A stretch of DNA of 64,000 bases from Pontiellaceae bacterium B1224 (GTDB taxonomy: Bacteria > Verrucomicrobiota > Kiritimatiellia > Kiritimatiellales > Pontiellaceae): contig JAROBA010000002.1 of assembly GCA_029432815.1 (NCBI GenBank), forward strand, positions 1 through 64,000, in the 5' to 3' direction. The position numbers and the translations under genes are program-made. Below the pieces are notes generated by a model. It worked only from the letters and a program-made list of their open reading frames with translations, was not told the origin of the DNA and did not search any database. Of the stretch, positions 27,706-35,352 are shown one piece after another. Positions within the stretch are counted from its first letter, which is position 1; each line of letters starts with the position of its first letter.

Positions 27706-29910
27706 CTATTTCTCGTCGTTGTTCTCGATGACGGTCAGGTTCGGGATTTCCCACGGGCGCACGAGCTCCTCATTTTCAAAATCGAGTTTAGCAGGAAGGC
27801 CGAGGACGATAGGATCGCCACCGGCGATGCGAATATCTTCGAGTACAAACTGATAGTTCGCCTTGAGATCGACAATGCCGACACGGTTGGTCCAAAAAGG
27901 ATTTTTGTAGATCGCCAGCACCTTTTCGGTGTAGGCGCTCCAGATGCGAGCAGCATTGACGAGATGGGCGATGGCCCGCTTCTGGTCTTCGGGATTCTTC
28001 TTCTCGCGATAAAGCGCGAGGTAAGTCGCACCGCGAATCTTTTCAGCATAGTAGCGGCCCATCTTGGCAACAATCTCGAGGTCAGCAAAAATAGGAGCCA
28101 AATCGCTGTCCAGTTTAACACTCCAGGCAGACGCGGGCCATGCGGCAACATCCGCATAGAGATCGATCTGTTTCGCGGTCTGTAGCGGGGAGATACGGTC
28201 CATGTTTTTCCCGTTCACAAAATCGGGAATAGATTGAAAGTCGGTACCCTTATGCGGTGCGAGCGTGATGAAACGGTTGACGTCGTGGAATCCGCTTTCG
28301 TTGTGCGTGAAGCGGCGACGTCCCTGACAGGATTCAATATACCACTGAAAATCGAGCGGTCCCCAGTGGAAGCCGGTGACTGTCGGATAGATCATCGAAG
28401 CCTGCTGCCACACTTCAAACAAGATGGCCGCAGAGTCCAGCGACAGTTCGTACCGGTCCGCGAGCCAGGCGGTAATCCGCTCGTTGGAGAGTGTCGGATC
28501 GTACGCCATCCGCCCCCAGAGCATCCATTGGTATTCGTGCTTCTTCAGCTCCAGCTCGCGCGGTTTCGCAGCGTCGCGTTGCAAAAACTCCCTCCCCCAG
28601 ATCCATTGGTCGGAGCCGAAGTAATACCCCTGTGACACATCTGCGGGGATGTTGGAGACAAACTCGCGGACGAAGTCGGGTGCGCCCCAGCGGAATTGAT
28701 AGGTGTCGTCGTTGCGCAAGGTCCAGATGGTTTTTACGCCCCGCGGCGCGAGGTCCTTCACGAACGCCTGATGATAGACTTGATTCACGCTACTGTAGAC
28801 GTGCGCCTTGGCGTATTTAAAGCTGAAGATAAAGTCGATGTCGGGATTGTCCACCAGCGGCTTGAACTGTTTCAGCACCGCCGATGCATCCGCCATATGC
28901 TGCCGATGGATGAAACGGATCTTGCGGCCGGGCAGGGCCTTGACCGCATCGAGCACGCCCTGCCCGTAGGTCTCGAAGGCCCACTGTTCCTTTTCGGCGA
29001 ACGGCACCTTATGCATATTCTCGCCGGTAGTCAGACCAATGCCCGCGAGGTCGGGATAGGTGAGGAACATCTGTTTCACGCTCTTACGAAAATAATCGCG
29101 CGTCGTCGCGTTGTCTACTTTGTCGGTGATGCCGTACTGGCCAAACGTTCCATCGGTAAAAATGTTCCAGGTGACGAAATAGAAATCAACGTTGCGCGAT
29201 TTTCCATAGGCCATCACTTCGCGCCAAAACTCAACTTTTTCATCGATCGTCAGCTTTTTAACTACCTCCGCGTCCTCGAGGATTACCGGGCTTACAATCC
29301 CGATAGCGCCTTCATGATAATGCTCGCTCTGGCGAATCGTCCGCGACCGTAGCACATCGTCGAGCGCGACGTCCTCATAACCCGGCACCTCGACCAATGA
29401 CGGGAACGGATGCAGGCTCCACATGGAGATAAAGTTGTAGCGATGGGTCGCGAGCATATCGATCTGCTCTTTCCAAAAGTCCATGCTCCACATTTCAGGA
29501 ATGTTGAACTGCGCGGTATCGCTCGCATCGGTGTAGCTCGGTGTACGGACATCCAGCGGTGCATTCAACTTAATCCCGCGCATCGCCATGTGCGGATTGT
29601 GGACGCCAGGCTTCACCGCGTCCAAACCCACCGTCCGCGCCAGCTCGGCCACCTCGAGCCCGCCATACATCAGCCCCGCGGAATCGGTCGCAGTTACGAC
29701 GACCGCATCCCCCTTCCGCGCGATACGAAATCCCTCGGGCTGCAACGCAGGATCTTCTGTAATCGTAAGCTCAACCGCGTCCTCCACATTCGCGGCCGCA
29801 AGTGCATTCTGCGCGAACTCAACCTGAGGAGAACCCTCGGCAGCACGACATACCGATCCGGCCAGCAATAAAATGATAATCACCCCTGCAATCCAATGCG
29901 TCCTTCTCAT
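27706..29910 (-). CDS. Large secreted glycosidase-like protein
   Basis: A 734-residue protein with a signal peptide (hydrophobic WIAGVIIILLLAGSVCRA). The N-terminal 110 residues resemble the small domain preceding the barrel in GH20/GH67-type enzymes (LMYGGLEVAEL). A predicted alpha/beta barrel follows (FWKEQIDMLATHRYNFISMWSLHPFPS, VDFYFVTWNIF, GIGLTTGENM), then a helical C-terminal part. It is closest in layout to alpha-glucuronidase-type proteins; the exact family and substrate are not certain. The start at 29910 has GGGAG 8 nt upstream. No palindrome lies in the gene, unlike most long genes here. Confidence 0.72.
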   Translation of the reverse strand: MRRTHWIAGVIIILLLAGSVCRAAEGSPQVEFAQNALAAANVEDAVELTITEDPALQPEGFRIARKGDAVVVTATDSAGLMYGGLEVAELARTVGLDAVKPGVHNPHMAMRGIKLNAPLDVRTPSYTDASDTAQFNIPEMWSMDFWKEQIDMLATHRYNFISMWSLHPFPSLVEVPGYEDVALDDVLRSRTIRQSEHYHEGAIGIVSPVILEDAEVVKKLTIDEKVEFWREVMAYGKSRNVDFYFVTWNIFTDGTFGQYGITDKVDNATTRDYFRKSVKQMFLTYPDLAGIGLTTGENMHKVPFAEKEQWAFETYGQGVLDAVKALPGRKIRFIHRQHMADASAVLKQFKPLVDNPDIDFIFSFKYAKAHVYSSVNQVYHQAFVKDLAPRGVKTIWTLRNDDTYQFRWGAPDFVREFVSNIPADVSQGYYFGSDQWIWGREFLQRDAAKPRELELKKHEYQWMLWGRMAYDPTLSNERITAWLADRYELSLDSAAILFEVWQQASMIYPTVTGFHWGPLDFQWYIESCQGRRRFTHNESGFHDVNRFITLAPHKGTDFQSIPDFVNGKNMDRISPLQTAKQIDLYADVAAWPASAWSVKLDSDLAPIFADLEIVAKMGRYYAEKIRGATYLALYREKKNPEDQKRAIAHLVNAARIWSAYTEKVLAIYKNPFWTNRVGIVDLKANYQFVLEDIRIAGGDPIVLGLPAKLDFENEELVRPWEIPNLTVIENNDEK

Positions 29911-30051
29911 ATCACACGCTCCCATCCACTTGATTTTGAAAATGTTTTAGACGCTTTGTAAAGTTGCGTCAAACCGGGAAGCATGCGGCGCGCATTAAAC
30001 CTGGAAATCCATTTAACCAAAGGAGTGATCCGCTTCGTTATCTCAAGCCCA

Positions 30052-31170
30052 TTAGGCCCTTGATTGGCGGTTTGCCAATGATTTCATGGCCCGCAGCAGC
30101 CGGCTCGCTTTCTGAAGCAGCGCAATATTCATCCGGGACAACCATCGGTCATTCACCACCCTGATGTCATACAAATCATAACGCCCGGAAGAGTAATCCT
30201 TCTTCTGACGGTTGATATCGGTACCCCAGTTGCTTTCTATCCGCTCCGTGCCGTACCGATCTTTCTCATAACGGTATACTTCATGACTCAAAATTCGCAT
30301 TGGAGCATATTTCCGGTACCTCGAATCAAACGCCATCAGAAAACCCAGCGTCACCCGCGCCGCATGCATCATAACCCGAATAGCGACAATCTCACCTCCA
30401 ACGCGTAGCGAATAGAAATGCATATGCCCGCTCTGGTTCCAAAACGTAAACAGGTCCTCGAGGCATTCTCGCTCAAACTCATCTTCAAAAACGGCGCCGC
30501 CCGTTTGCAGCTCCGTTTGCCGCGCGGAGTGAAGACGCTCAACAGCCGCCAGGTCGCTCGGCTCCATGAGTTCCTTGGCCACAAACTCAACGGAACCGAA
30601 ATCCTCCTCAAGTCTTCTGCGCCGACGGCGTAGGTTGCCCACCTGCTTACTGCCTAGATGAGCATTAAGATCATTTCGTGTTTCATAATAGAAATATTGT
30701 TCCGGGCACTTCTGAACCGATCCTTGCGGGAAATACGCTGCAAACCGACGGATATTTTCATCCTCCATCTTTGTCCACTTAAACTCAATAAGGTCCCAGC
30801 GCCGAGCCAAGTCCCGCCCAAGAAACGCTACGGCAGCATCGATCGCCTCTGGCTGATCGCCTGCGGCCAGGATCTTTTGGTAGGAATTGCAGGCATAAAC
30901 ATCCACCTCGCCATAAAAACGAATGATCCTCTTCAACCCGCAAAATCGATGGCTCAGCTGAAACGGCAGCACCGCAACAAGATCATCGCCGTTCCGTATA
31001 ATAATGAAAAACAGGTATGCTCCCATTAGATGGAAAGCTTCGAGCGACATACGAATGTGGTCGATAGAATAGTAGAAACTCTCAATGCCGCCCGTTTTTT
31101 CCAGTAACGCACTGTATGAAGGCTCCAGCGAAACAAGCTCATCAAAATCCGTTATCAGCTCTATCTTCAT
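30052..31170 (-). CDS. GNAT-type acetyltransferase (CelD/BcsL-like)
   Basis: A 372-residue protein with the Acetyltransf_6 layout: a first degenerate GNAT half and a second half with HFYSLRVGGEIVAIRVMMH and GFLMAFDSRYRKYAPMRILSHEVYRY. Related proteins occur in polysaccharide synthesis clusters and transfer acyl or aminoacyl groups. The last 60 residues are basic. The start is ambiguous between 31179 and 31170, with no strong ribosome-binding site for either. Confidence 0.8.
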   Translation of the reverse strand: MKIELITDFDELVSLEPSYSALLEKTGGIESFYYSIDHIRMSLEAFHLMGAYLFFIIIRNGDDLVAVLPFQLSHRFCGLKRIIRFYGEVDVYACNSYQKILAAGDQPEAIDAAVAFLGRDLARRWDLIEFKWTKMEDENIRRFAAYFPQGSVQKCPEQYFYYETRNDLNAHLGSKQVGNLRRRRRRLEEDFGSVEFVAKELMEPSDLAAVERLHSARQTELQTGGAVFEDEFERECLEDLFTFWNQSGHMHFYSLRVGGEIVAIRVMMHAARVTLGFLMAFDSRYRKYAPMRILSHEVYRYEKDRYGTERIESNWGTDINRQKKDYSSGRYDLYDIRVVNDRWLSRMNIALLQKASRLLRAMKSLANRQSRA

Positions 31171-31315
31171 GAACTGCATATTACGGCTGCCGCATGATAC
31201 AGTCGAGCATGCCGGTCAGCTAATGCATTCTGAAACGCCAAAAAACAAGTTTATGGGTTTCAACAGGACTTTTTCGGTATTATAGTTGGGTTTGCAATTT
31301 AACTAAGGAGCAATC

Positions 31316-31783
31316 ATGGATTCACTGGAAGGAAAGAAAGCACCGGCATTCACGCTCGAAGGAAGCGACGGCAAAAAGCATTCGATCAAAGATTACCTCG
31401 GCAAAAAGGTCGTGATCTATTTTTACCCGCGCGATAACACGCCGGGCTGCACCAAAGAATCGTGTGGCTTCCGCGATTTGAATGAACAGATCAACGACCT
31501 GAATACGATCGTGCTGGGAGTCAGCAAAGACAGCCTCGCCTCACACGACAAATTCATCGGCCTGTTTAATCTGCCTTTCACCCTGCTTTCCGACCCGGAT
31601 ACCAAGATGATGGAAAAATACCACGCCTGGGGCGAAAAGGTACTCTACGGAAAAACCTCAATTGGCTGCATCCGCTCCACTGTGATCGTCGATGAAAAAG
31701 GCACAATCGTGAAGCACTGGCGCAAGGTTGCGAAAGCGGAAGCTCATCCCGCCAAAGTCCTGGAAGTTTTGCAGAGCCTATAA
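31316..31783 (+). CDS. bcp: Peroxiredoxin, thioredoxin-dependent (BCP/PrxQ type)
   Basis: A 155-residue peroxiredoxin that reduces hydrogen peroxide and organic peroxides. The peroxidatic Cys is in DNTPGCTKESCGFRD, with a second Cys five residues later as in PrxQ enzymes of the alpha2 type. AAGGAG lies 6 nt upstream of the ATG. It appears monocistronic, followed by a hairpin-forming CGCAGAGA repeat that doubles as a terminator. Confidence 0.95.
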   Translation: MDSLEGKKAPAFTLEGSDGKKHSIKDYLGKKVVIYFYPRDNTPGCTKESCGFRDLNEQINDLNTIVLGVSKDSLASHDKFIGLFNLPFTLLSDPDTKMMEKYHAWGEKVLYGKTSIGCIRSTVIVDEKGTIVKHWRKVAKAEAHPAKVLEVLQSL

Positions 31784-31798
31784 ACTCTGGTTTAATTC

Positions 31799-31881
31799 CC
31801 CGCAGAGACGCAGAGACGCAGAGTTCGCGGAGATTTTATTGATTAATTTCTCTGCGCTCTCAGCGCCTCTTCGAGGTTTTT
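31799..31881. repeat. CGCAGAGA hairpin repeat / bidirectional terminator
   Basis: Two and a half tandem CGCAGAGA units (31801-31823) are answered by TCTCTGCGCTCT and CAGCGCCTCTTCGAGG downstream, giving a long imperfect hairpin followed by seven or eight T. Similar 'cgcagagacgcagag' elements recur between genes in many environmental bacteria and generate spurious ORFs such as QRRRDAEFAE. Here it lies between convergent genes. Confidence 0.75.
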
Positions 31882-32103
31882 TTAGAACCACCAGATGGCG
31901 CGCTTGCGCGGATTACCGAACGAAGCAAAATCATCGCCCGATTCGCGCAGTACTTCATCAAACTCCGATTCAGTGAAGTCGTAGCCTTCTTCATTTGCCG
32001 TGGCCACGAAGGCCGATTTCGGCTCCAGCGTATCGTATTTCAGTCTCATTTCGCGGCTTGCTCCGCCATCAATCAAAAGTCGCTCTGCTTCTTTTTTCGC
32101 CAT
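31882..32103 (-). CDS. Nif11-like small protein
   Basis: A 73-residue protein whose middle (FVATANEEGYDFTESEFDEVL) matches the Nif11 domain found in nitrogen-fixation-associated small proteins and in leader peptides of some ribosomally made natural products. It ends in a short basic-aromatic tail, PRKRAIWWF, without a Gly-Gly cleavage site. AAGGAG lies about 7 nt before the ATG. No modification enzyme or peptidase is nearby, so a peptide-precursor role is only a possibility. Confidence 0.7.
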   Translation of the reverse strand: MAKKEAERLLIDGGASREMRLKYDTLEPKSAFVATANEEGYDFTESEFDEVLRESGDDFASFGNPRKRAIWWF

Positions 32104-32214
32104 GGTATTTCTCCTTGTATAATTAGTCTAACTTCCCCTTGAAAAGGATGTTCCTCTAATAACACAAGGTGTGCCAGTTCAGGCCGATGTCAAAGCTTAT
32201 TGAATTGCAACGAC

Positions 32215-32229
32215 TTCCAATGATTGGAA
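32215..32229. repeat. Dispersed palindrome copy 18
   Basis: TTCCAATGATTGGAA, intergenic upstream of the Nif11-like gene. Confidence 0.92.
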
Positions 32230-32242
32230 GAAAAAGATCTGC

Positions 32243-32257
32243 TTCCAGAGATTGGAA
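32243..32257. repeat. Dispersed palindrome copy 19
   Basis: TTCCAGAGATTGGAA, intergenic, 13 bp after copy 18. Confidence 0.92.
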
Positions 32258-32379
32258 ATAATTGTCGAATCGGGAAAATATGCCCGCATATAACTTCTGC
32301 AATATCCTGGAACAGTTTAGATTGCAAAAACGCTGACAAATATTTCCATCGACTGAAAGTTCCTAACAAAAAAAGTATG

Positions 32380-32727
32380 CTATTTCAGAAGTGCTTCCCA
32401 GACGTCTTCTTTAAAGCCCACAGTTCCTTTGTCTTTATCAATCAGGAATGGCCGCTTGATCAGGTTTCCGTTGGAGGCCAACAGTTCAAAGGCTTCTTCC
32501 TCGTTCATTGAAGGCAGTTTATCTTTCATGCCAAGCGCGCGGTAATCCATTCCGGATGTATTGAATAACTTCTTCAGGTCTCCGACATAACCAAACATCT
32601 CCCGGATTTCATCCAGACTCGGCGGTGTTTCGCGAATCGGGATTTCTTCAAAAGCGAGGTTTTGTTCTTTCAACCATTTGGTTGCTTTCCGACAGGTGCT
32701 GCACTTGCTGTAGGTATATATTTTCAT
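32380..32727 (-). CDS. ArsC/Spx-family thioredoxin-fold protein
   Basis: A 115-residue protein with the N-terminal CSTCRKA motif (Cys-x-x-Cys in place of the single Cys of arsenate reductase), the ETPPSLDEI segment and the NGNLIKRPFLID block of the family. This fits the Spx/MgsR or ArsC-like branch; whether it reduces arsenate or binds a partner cannot be told. I start it at ATG 32727. A longer ORF runs back through the ilvC terminator and is not credible. Confidence 0.85.
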   Translation of the reverse strand: MKIYTYSKCSTCRKATKWLKEQNLAFEEIPIRETPPSLDEIREMFGYVGDLKKLFNTSGMDYRALGMKDKLPSMNEEEAFELLASNGNLIKRPFLIDKDKGTVGFKEDVWEALLK

Positions 32728-32773
32728 AATGAGTATATGAAGCGATGTTCCGAGGTTGATATCAATGGCATTC

Positions 32774-32808
32774 AAAAAACGCCCCTCCGTTTCCAGAGAG
32801 GCGTTTTG
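32774..32808 (-). terminator. Rho-independent terminator of ilvC
   Basis: On the minus strand the sequence folds into CAAAACGCCTCTC / GAGGGGCGTTTT (one mismatch) with an 8-nt loop and a run of six T. It ends transcription about 20 bases after the ilvC stop, before the ArsC/Spx-like gene. Confidence 0.88.
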
Positions 32809-32811
32809 CAG

Positions 32812-32826
32812 TTCCAAGGATTGGAA
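32812..32826. repeat. Dispersed palindrome copy 20
   Basis: TTCCAAGGATTGGAA, between the ilvC stop and its terminator. Confidence 0.92.
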
Positions 32827-32828
32827 AC

Positions 32829-34301
32829 TTAGAGCGACTTCATGTTGCCCATCGCGGCGCGGAGCTCTTCGCCGATGATTTCCACTTCGTGGTAGCGGAT
32901 CTCAGCGTTAACAGCGACGAGCGCTTTGTTATCGACCGTGTTATCGGTCGACGCGAGGCCTTTTCCGATTACGTCGGTATCGATGCCCTTCATGAAATCA
33001 GCCAGCAGCGGAACGCATGCGTGGGAGAACAGATAGCAGCCGTATTCGGCCGTATCGGAAATCACCCGGTTCATTTCGAACAGCTTCTTGCGCGCAATGG
33101 TGTTTGCGATGAGCGGCGTTTCGTGCAGGGATTCGTAGTAGGCGGACTCCGGCTTAATGCCGACTTCAACCATCGCTTCGAAGGCCAGTTCAACACCGGC
33201 TTTCACCATGGCCACCATCAGAATCGCGTTGTCGTAGTATTCCTGCTCGGAGATTTCAACGTCGCCGGCCGGCGTCTTTTCAAACGCGGTTTCAGCTGTT
33301 TCAGCACGCCAGGTCAGCAGTTTGACGTCGTCGTTGGCCCAGTCTTCCATCATCAGACGGGAAAATTCGCCGGTGATGATATCGTCCATGTGTTTTTCGA
33401 ACAGCGGACGCATGATCAGTTTCAGATCGTCGGCCAGATCGAACGCTTTCAGCTTCGCCGGGTTGGAAAGACGATCCATCATGTTGGTGATGCCGCCCTG
33501 TTTCAGTCCTTCGGTAATGGTTTCCCAACCGAACTGAATCAGCTTGGAGGCATAACCTGCGTCGATACCCTTTTCAACCATCTTGTCGAAGCAGAGGAGT
33601 GCGCCCGCCTGAAGGAGGCCACAGAGAATGGTCTGCTCGCCCATGAGGTCGGATTTAACTTCAGCAACGAAATTGGATTCCAGAATACCGGCGTGATGTC
33701 CGCCCTGTGCAACGGCCAGCGCTTTCGCCAGCTCAATGCCGTCGCCGTTCGGATCGTTGGCAACGTGACAGGCGATGAGGGTCGGAACACCGAAGCCACG
33801 CTTATATTCTTCGCGTACTTCAGAACCCGGAGATTTCGGAGCAACCATGATGACCGTCAGGTCTTTACGAATGATGGTGCCTTCTTCAACAATGTTGAAT
33901 CCGTGCGCATAGCAGAAAGTTGCGCCTTCTTTCATCAGCGGAACCACCGTTTCAACCACGTTGGTGTGCTGCTTATCAGGTGCAAGGTTCATTACGATGT
34001 CGGCGGTCGGGAGCATTTCTTCGTAGGTGCCCACGTCGAATCCGTTATCGGAAGCGTTCAGGAAAGACTGACGTTTTTCTTCGATCGCTGCTGCACGCAG
34101 GGTGTAGGAAACGTCGAGGCCGCTGTCACGCATGTTCAGACCCTGATTGAGTCCCTGTGCACCGCAACCGACAATGACGATTTTTTTGCCTTTAGCGGCT
34201 TCGATGCCGTTGGCGAATTCGGAAGCATCCATGAAACGGCAGGTGCCGATTTCTTCAAGTTTCTGCTTCATGCTGAGTGAATTGAAATAATTTTGACCCA
34301 T
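32829..34301 (-). CDS. ilvC: Ketol-acid reductoisomerase, class II
   Basis: A 490-residue long-form reductoisomerase of the E. coli type, which isomerises and reduces acetolactate with NADPH in valine, leucine and isoleucine synthesis. The Rossmann motif is [18 protein letters not shown], and the duplicated helical C-terminal domain typical of class II explains the length. AAGGAG lies 8 nt before the ATG. It is divergent from ilvY, the arrangement known in enterobacteria. Its own hairpin terminator follows it. Confidence 0.97.
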   Translation of the reverse strand: MGQNYFNSLSMKQKLEEIGTCRFMDASEFANGIEAAKGKKIVIVGCGAQGLNQGLNMRDSGLDVSYTLRAAAIEEKRQSFLNASDNGFDVGTYEEMLPTADIVMNLAPDKQHTNVVETVVPLMKEGATFCYAHGFNIVEEGTIIRKDLTVIMVAPKSPGSEVREEYKRGFGVPTLIACHVANDPNGDGIELAKALAVAQGGHHAGILESNFVAEVKSDLMGEQTILCGLLQAGALLCFDKMVEKGIDAGYASKLIQFGWETITEGLKQGGITNMMDRLSNPAKLKAFDLADDLKLIMRPLFEKHMDDIITGEFSRLMMEDWANDDVKLLTWRAETAETAFEKTPAGDVEISEQEYYDNAILMVAMVKAGVELAFEAMVEVGIKPESAYYESLHETPLIANTIARKKLFEMNRVISDTAEYGCYLFSHACVPLLADFMKGIDTDVIGKGLASTDNTVDNKALVAVNAEIRYHEVEIIGEELRAAMGNMKSL

Positions 34302-34485
34302 TTGATGATCTCCTTAGTTAATTTGAAAACGCGCGGAACCTACTGGAAATGGAATATTGCGTAAATTGAATTATTTGGAATATAGTGTTGTGAATATTGA
34401 AACACAAGGAGCGTGAGCCGTGACGAATGATGCGTGACTTTTCCAGACATTGGAAATCATGCCTCACGGCTCAAGTGTCAGACCC
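34302..34485. promoter_or_regulatory. Divergent ilvC/ilvY control region with nested hairpin
   Basis: The gap holds two direct GAATATTG repeats 40 bp apart (34352-34359 and 34392-34399) in an AT-rich block that is a candidate IlvY operator and promoter zone. Nearer ilvY is a nested inverted repeat: outer arms TGAGCCGTGA (34414-34423) and TCACGGCTCA (34464-34473), inner ATGAT/ATCAT arms, and an exact palindrome copy (34441-34455) near the tip. It would form a long hairpin in the ilvY leader. Confidence 0.6.
34441..34455. repeat. Dispersed palindrome copy 21
   Basis: TTCCAGACATTGGAA, near the tip of the nested hairpin upstream of ilvY. Confidence 0.92.
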
Positions 34486-35352
34486 ATGAATATCCAGGCA
34501 TTGGAAACATTTATTCAAACGGCAGAGCTGCTACATTTCGGGCGGGCGAGCCGGGCGTGTAATTTGAGCCCTTCTGCGCTGACGCGTACGATCCAACGAT
34601 TGGAAGAGGAGGTTGGCCAGGCTCTTTTTTTGCGCGACAACCGCAGTGTTGCTCTGACGGAAGCAGGAAACCGACTGCTGCATTATGCGCGCAACTCTGT
34701 GCAGGAATGGAATGAATTCCAGCAGGAGCTCTCAGCAGAAAAGTCGGTGTCCGGTTCTATTTCACTTTATGCCTCTATCACAGCCGTATACAGCCTGCTG
34801 CCGGAGCTACTGGAAAGCTATCGCTCGAAATATCCCGATGTGCAGCTCGGCCTTCGGACCGGCGCAGCAGAACGGGCGATTGAACAGGTGCTGAGCGGGG
34901 AGATTGATTTGGCGGTCGCCGCCCTGCCCGACCGAAAGCTCCAACGATTGGAATTTATGCCGTTGGCCGAAACGCCACTCGTTTTCATTCAGCCGAAAAC
35001 TCCAATCTTCCCAACCATTGAGAGTTTCCAGGGATTGGAACCGCTGGTGCTTCCGCAGTCCGGTACCGCGCGGAACCGGATTGATGAGTGGCTGCGGCTT
35101 CAACATATCACGCCACATATTGCACTGGAGGTTTCCGGGAACGAGGCACTGATTGCGATGGTGCGGCTGGGCACCGGCATTGGTGTGGTTCCTCAACTGG
35201 CGCTGGAACGCAGCCCCTTTCGCGATGAGGTTTCCATTATTCAGAAAGCTCCGAAATTGGAGCCGTATGTGGTCGGGCTCTGTTCGAGTAAACGTAATTT
35301 GAAACGGCCTGCCGTGCGAGCAATGTGGGAATTGGCGAAAAAACGGATTTAA
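34486..35352 (+). CDS. ilvY: LysR-type regulator, IlvY-like
   Basis: A 288-residue LysR regulator. The N-terminal helix-turn-helix (LHFGRASRACNLSPSALTRTIQRLEEEVGQALFLRDNR) closely matches E. coli IlvY, as does the effector domain (SITAVYSLLPELL, ALIAMVRLGTGIGVVPQLALERSP). IlvY activates ilvC when acetolactate or acetohydroxybutyrate binds; the divergent ilvC supports the same role. The ATG at 34486 matches family starts, although the ribosome-binding site is poor. The gene has one exact and three near palindrome copies, each read as Phe/Ile/Leu-Gln-x-Leu-Glu. Confidence 0.93.
   Translation: MNIQALETFIQTAELLHFGRASRACNLSPSALTRTIQRLEEEVGQALFLRDNRSVALTEAGNRLLHYARNSVQEWNEFQQELSAEKSVSGSISLYASITAVYSLLPELLESYRSKYPDVQLGLRTGAAERAIEQVLSGEIDLAVAALPDRKLQRLEFMPLAETPLVFIQPKTPIFPTIESFQGLEPLVLPQSGTARNRIDEWLRLQHITPHIALEVSGNEALIAMVRLGTGIGVVPQLALERSPFRDEVSIIQKAPKLEPYVVGLCSSKRNLKRPAVRAMWELAKKRI
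35026..35040. repeat. Dispersed palindrome copy 22
   Basis: TTCCAGGGATTGGAA in ilvY; frame 1 (Phe-Gln-Gly-Leu-Glu). Confidence 0.92.

Larger units (their letters stand above)
32104..32379. other. Intergenic region with paired palindromes
   Basis: A 276-bp gap holding two exact palindrome copies 28 bp apart centre to centre (32215-32229 and 32243-32257) and a degenerate third (32344-32358). It is upstream of the Nif11-like gene and downstream of the ArsC/Spx-like gene. Confidence 0.5.

Noticed and set aside
31728-31976. An ORF containing QRRRDAEFAE after the peroxiredoxin gene
   Set aside because: It is the translation of the CGCAGAGA hairpin repeat, a known source of false ORFs.
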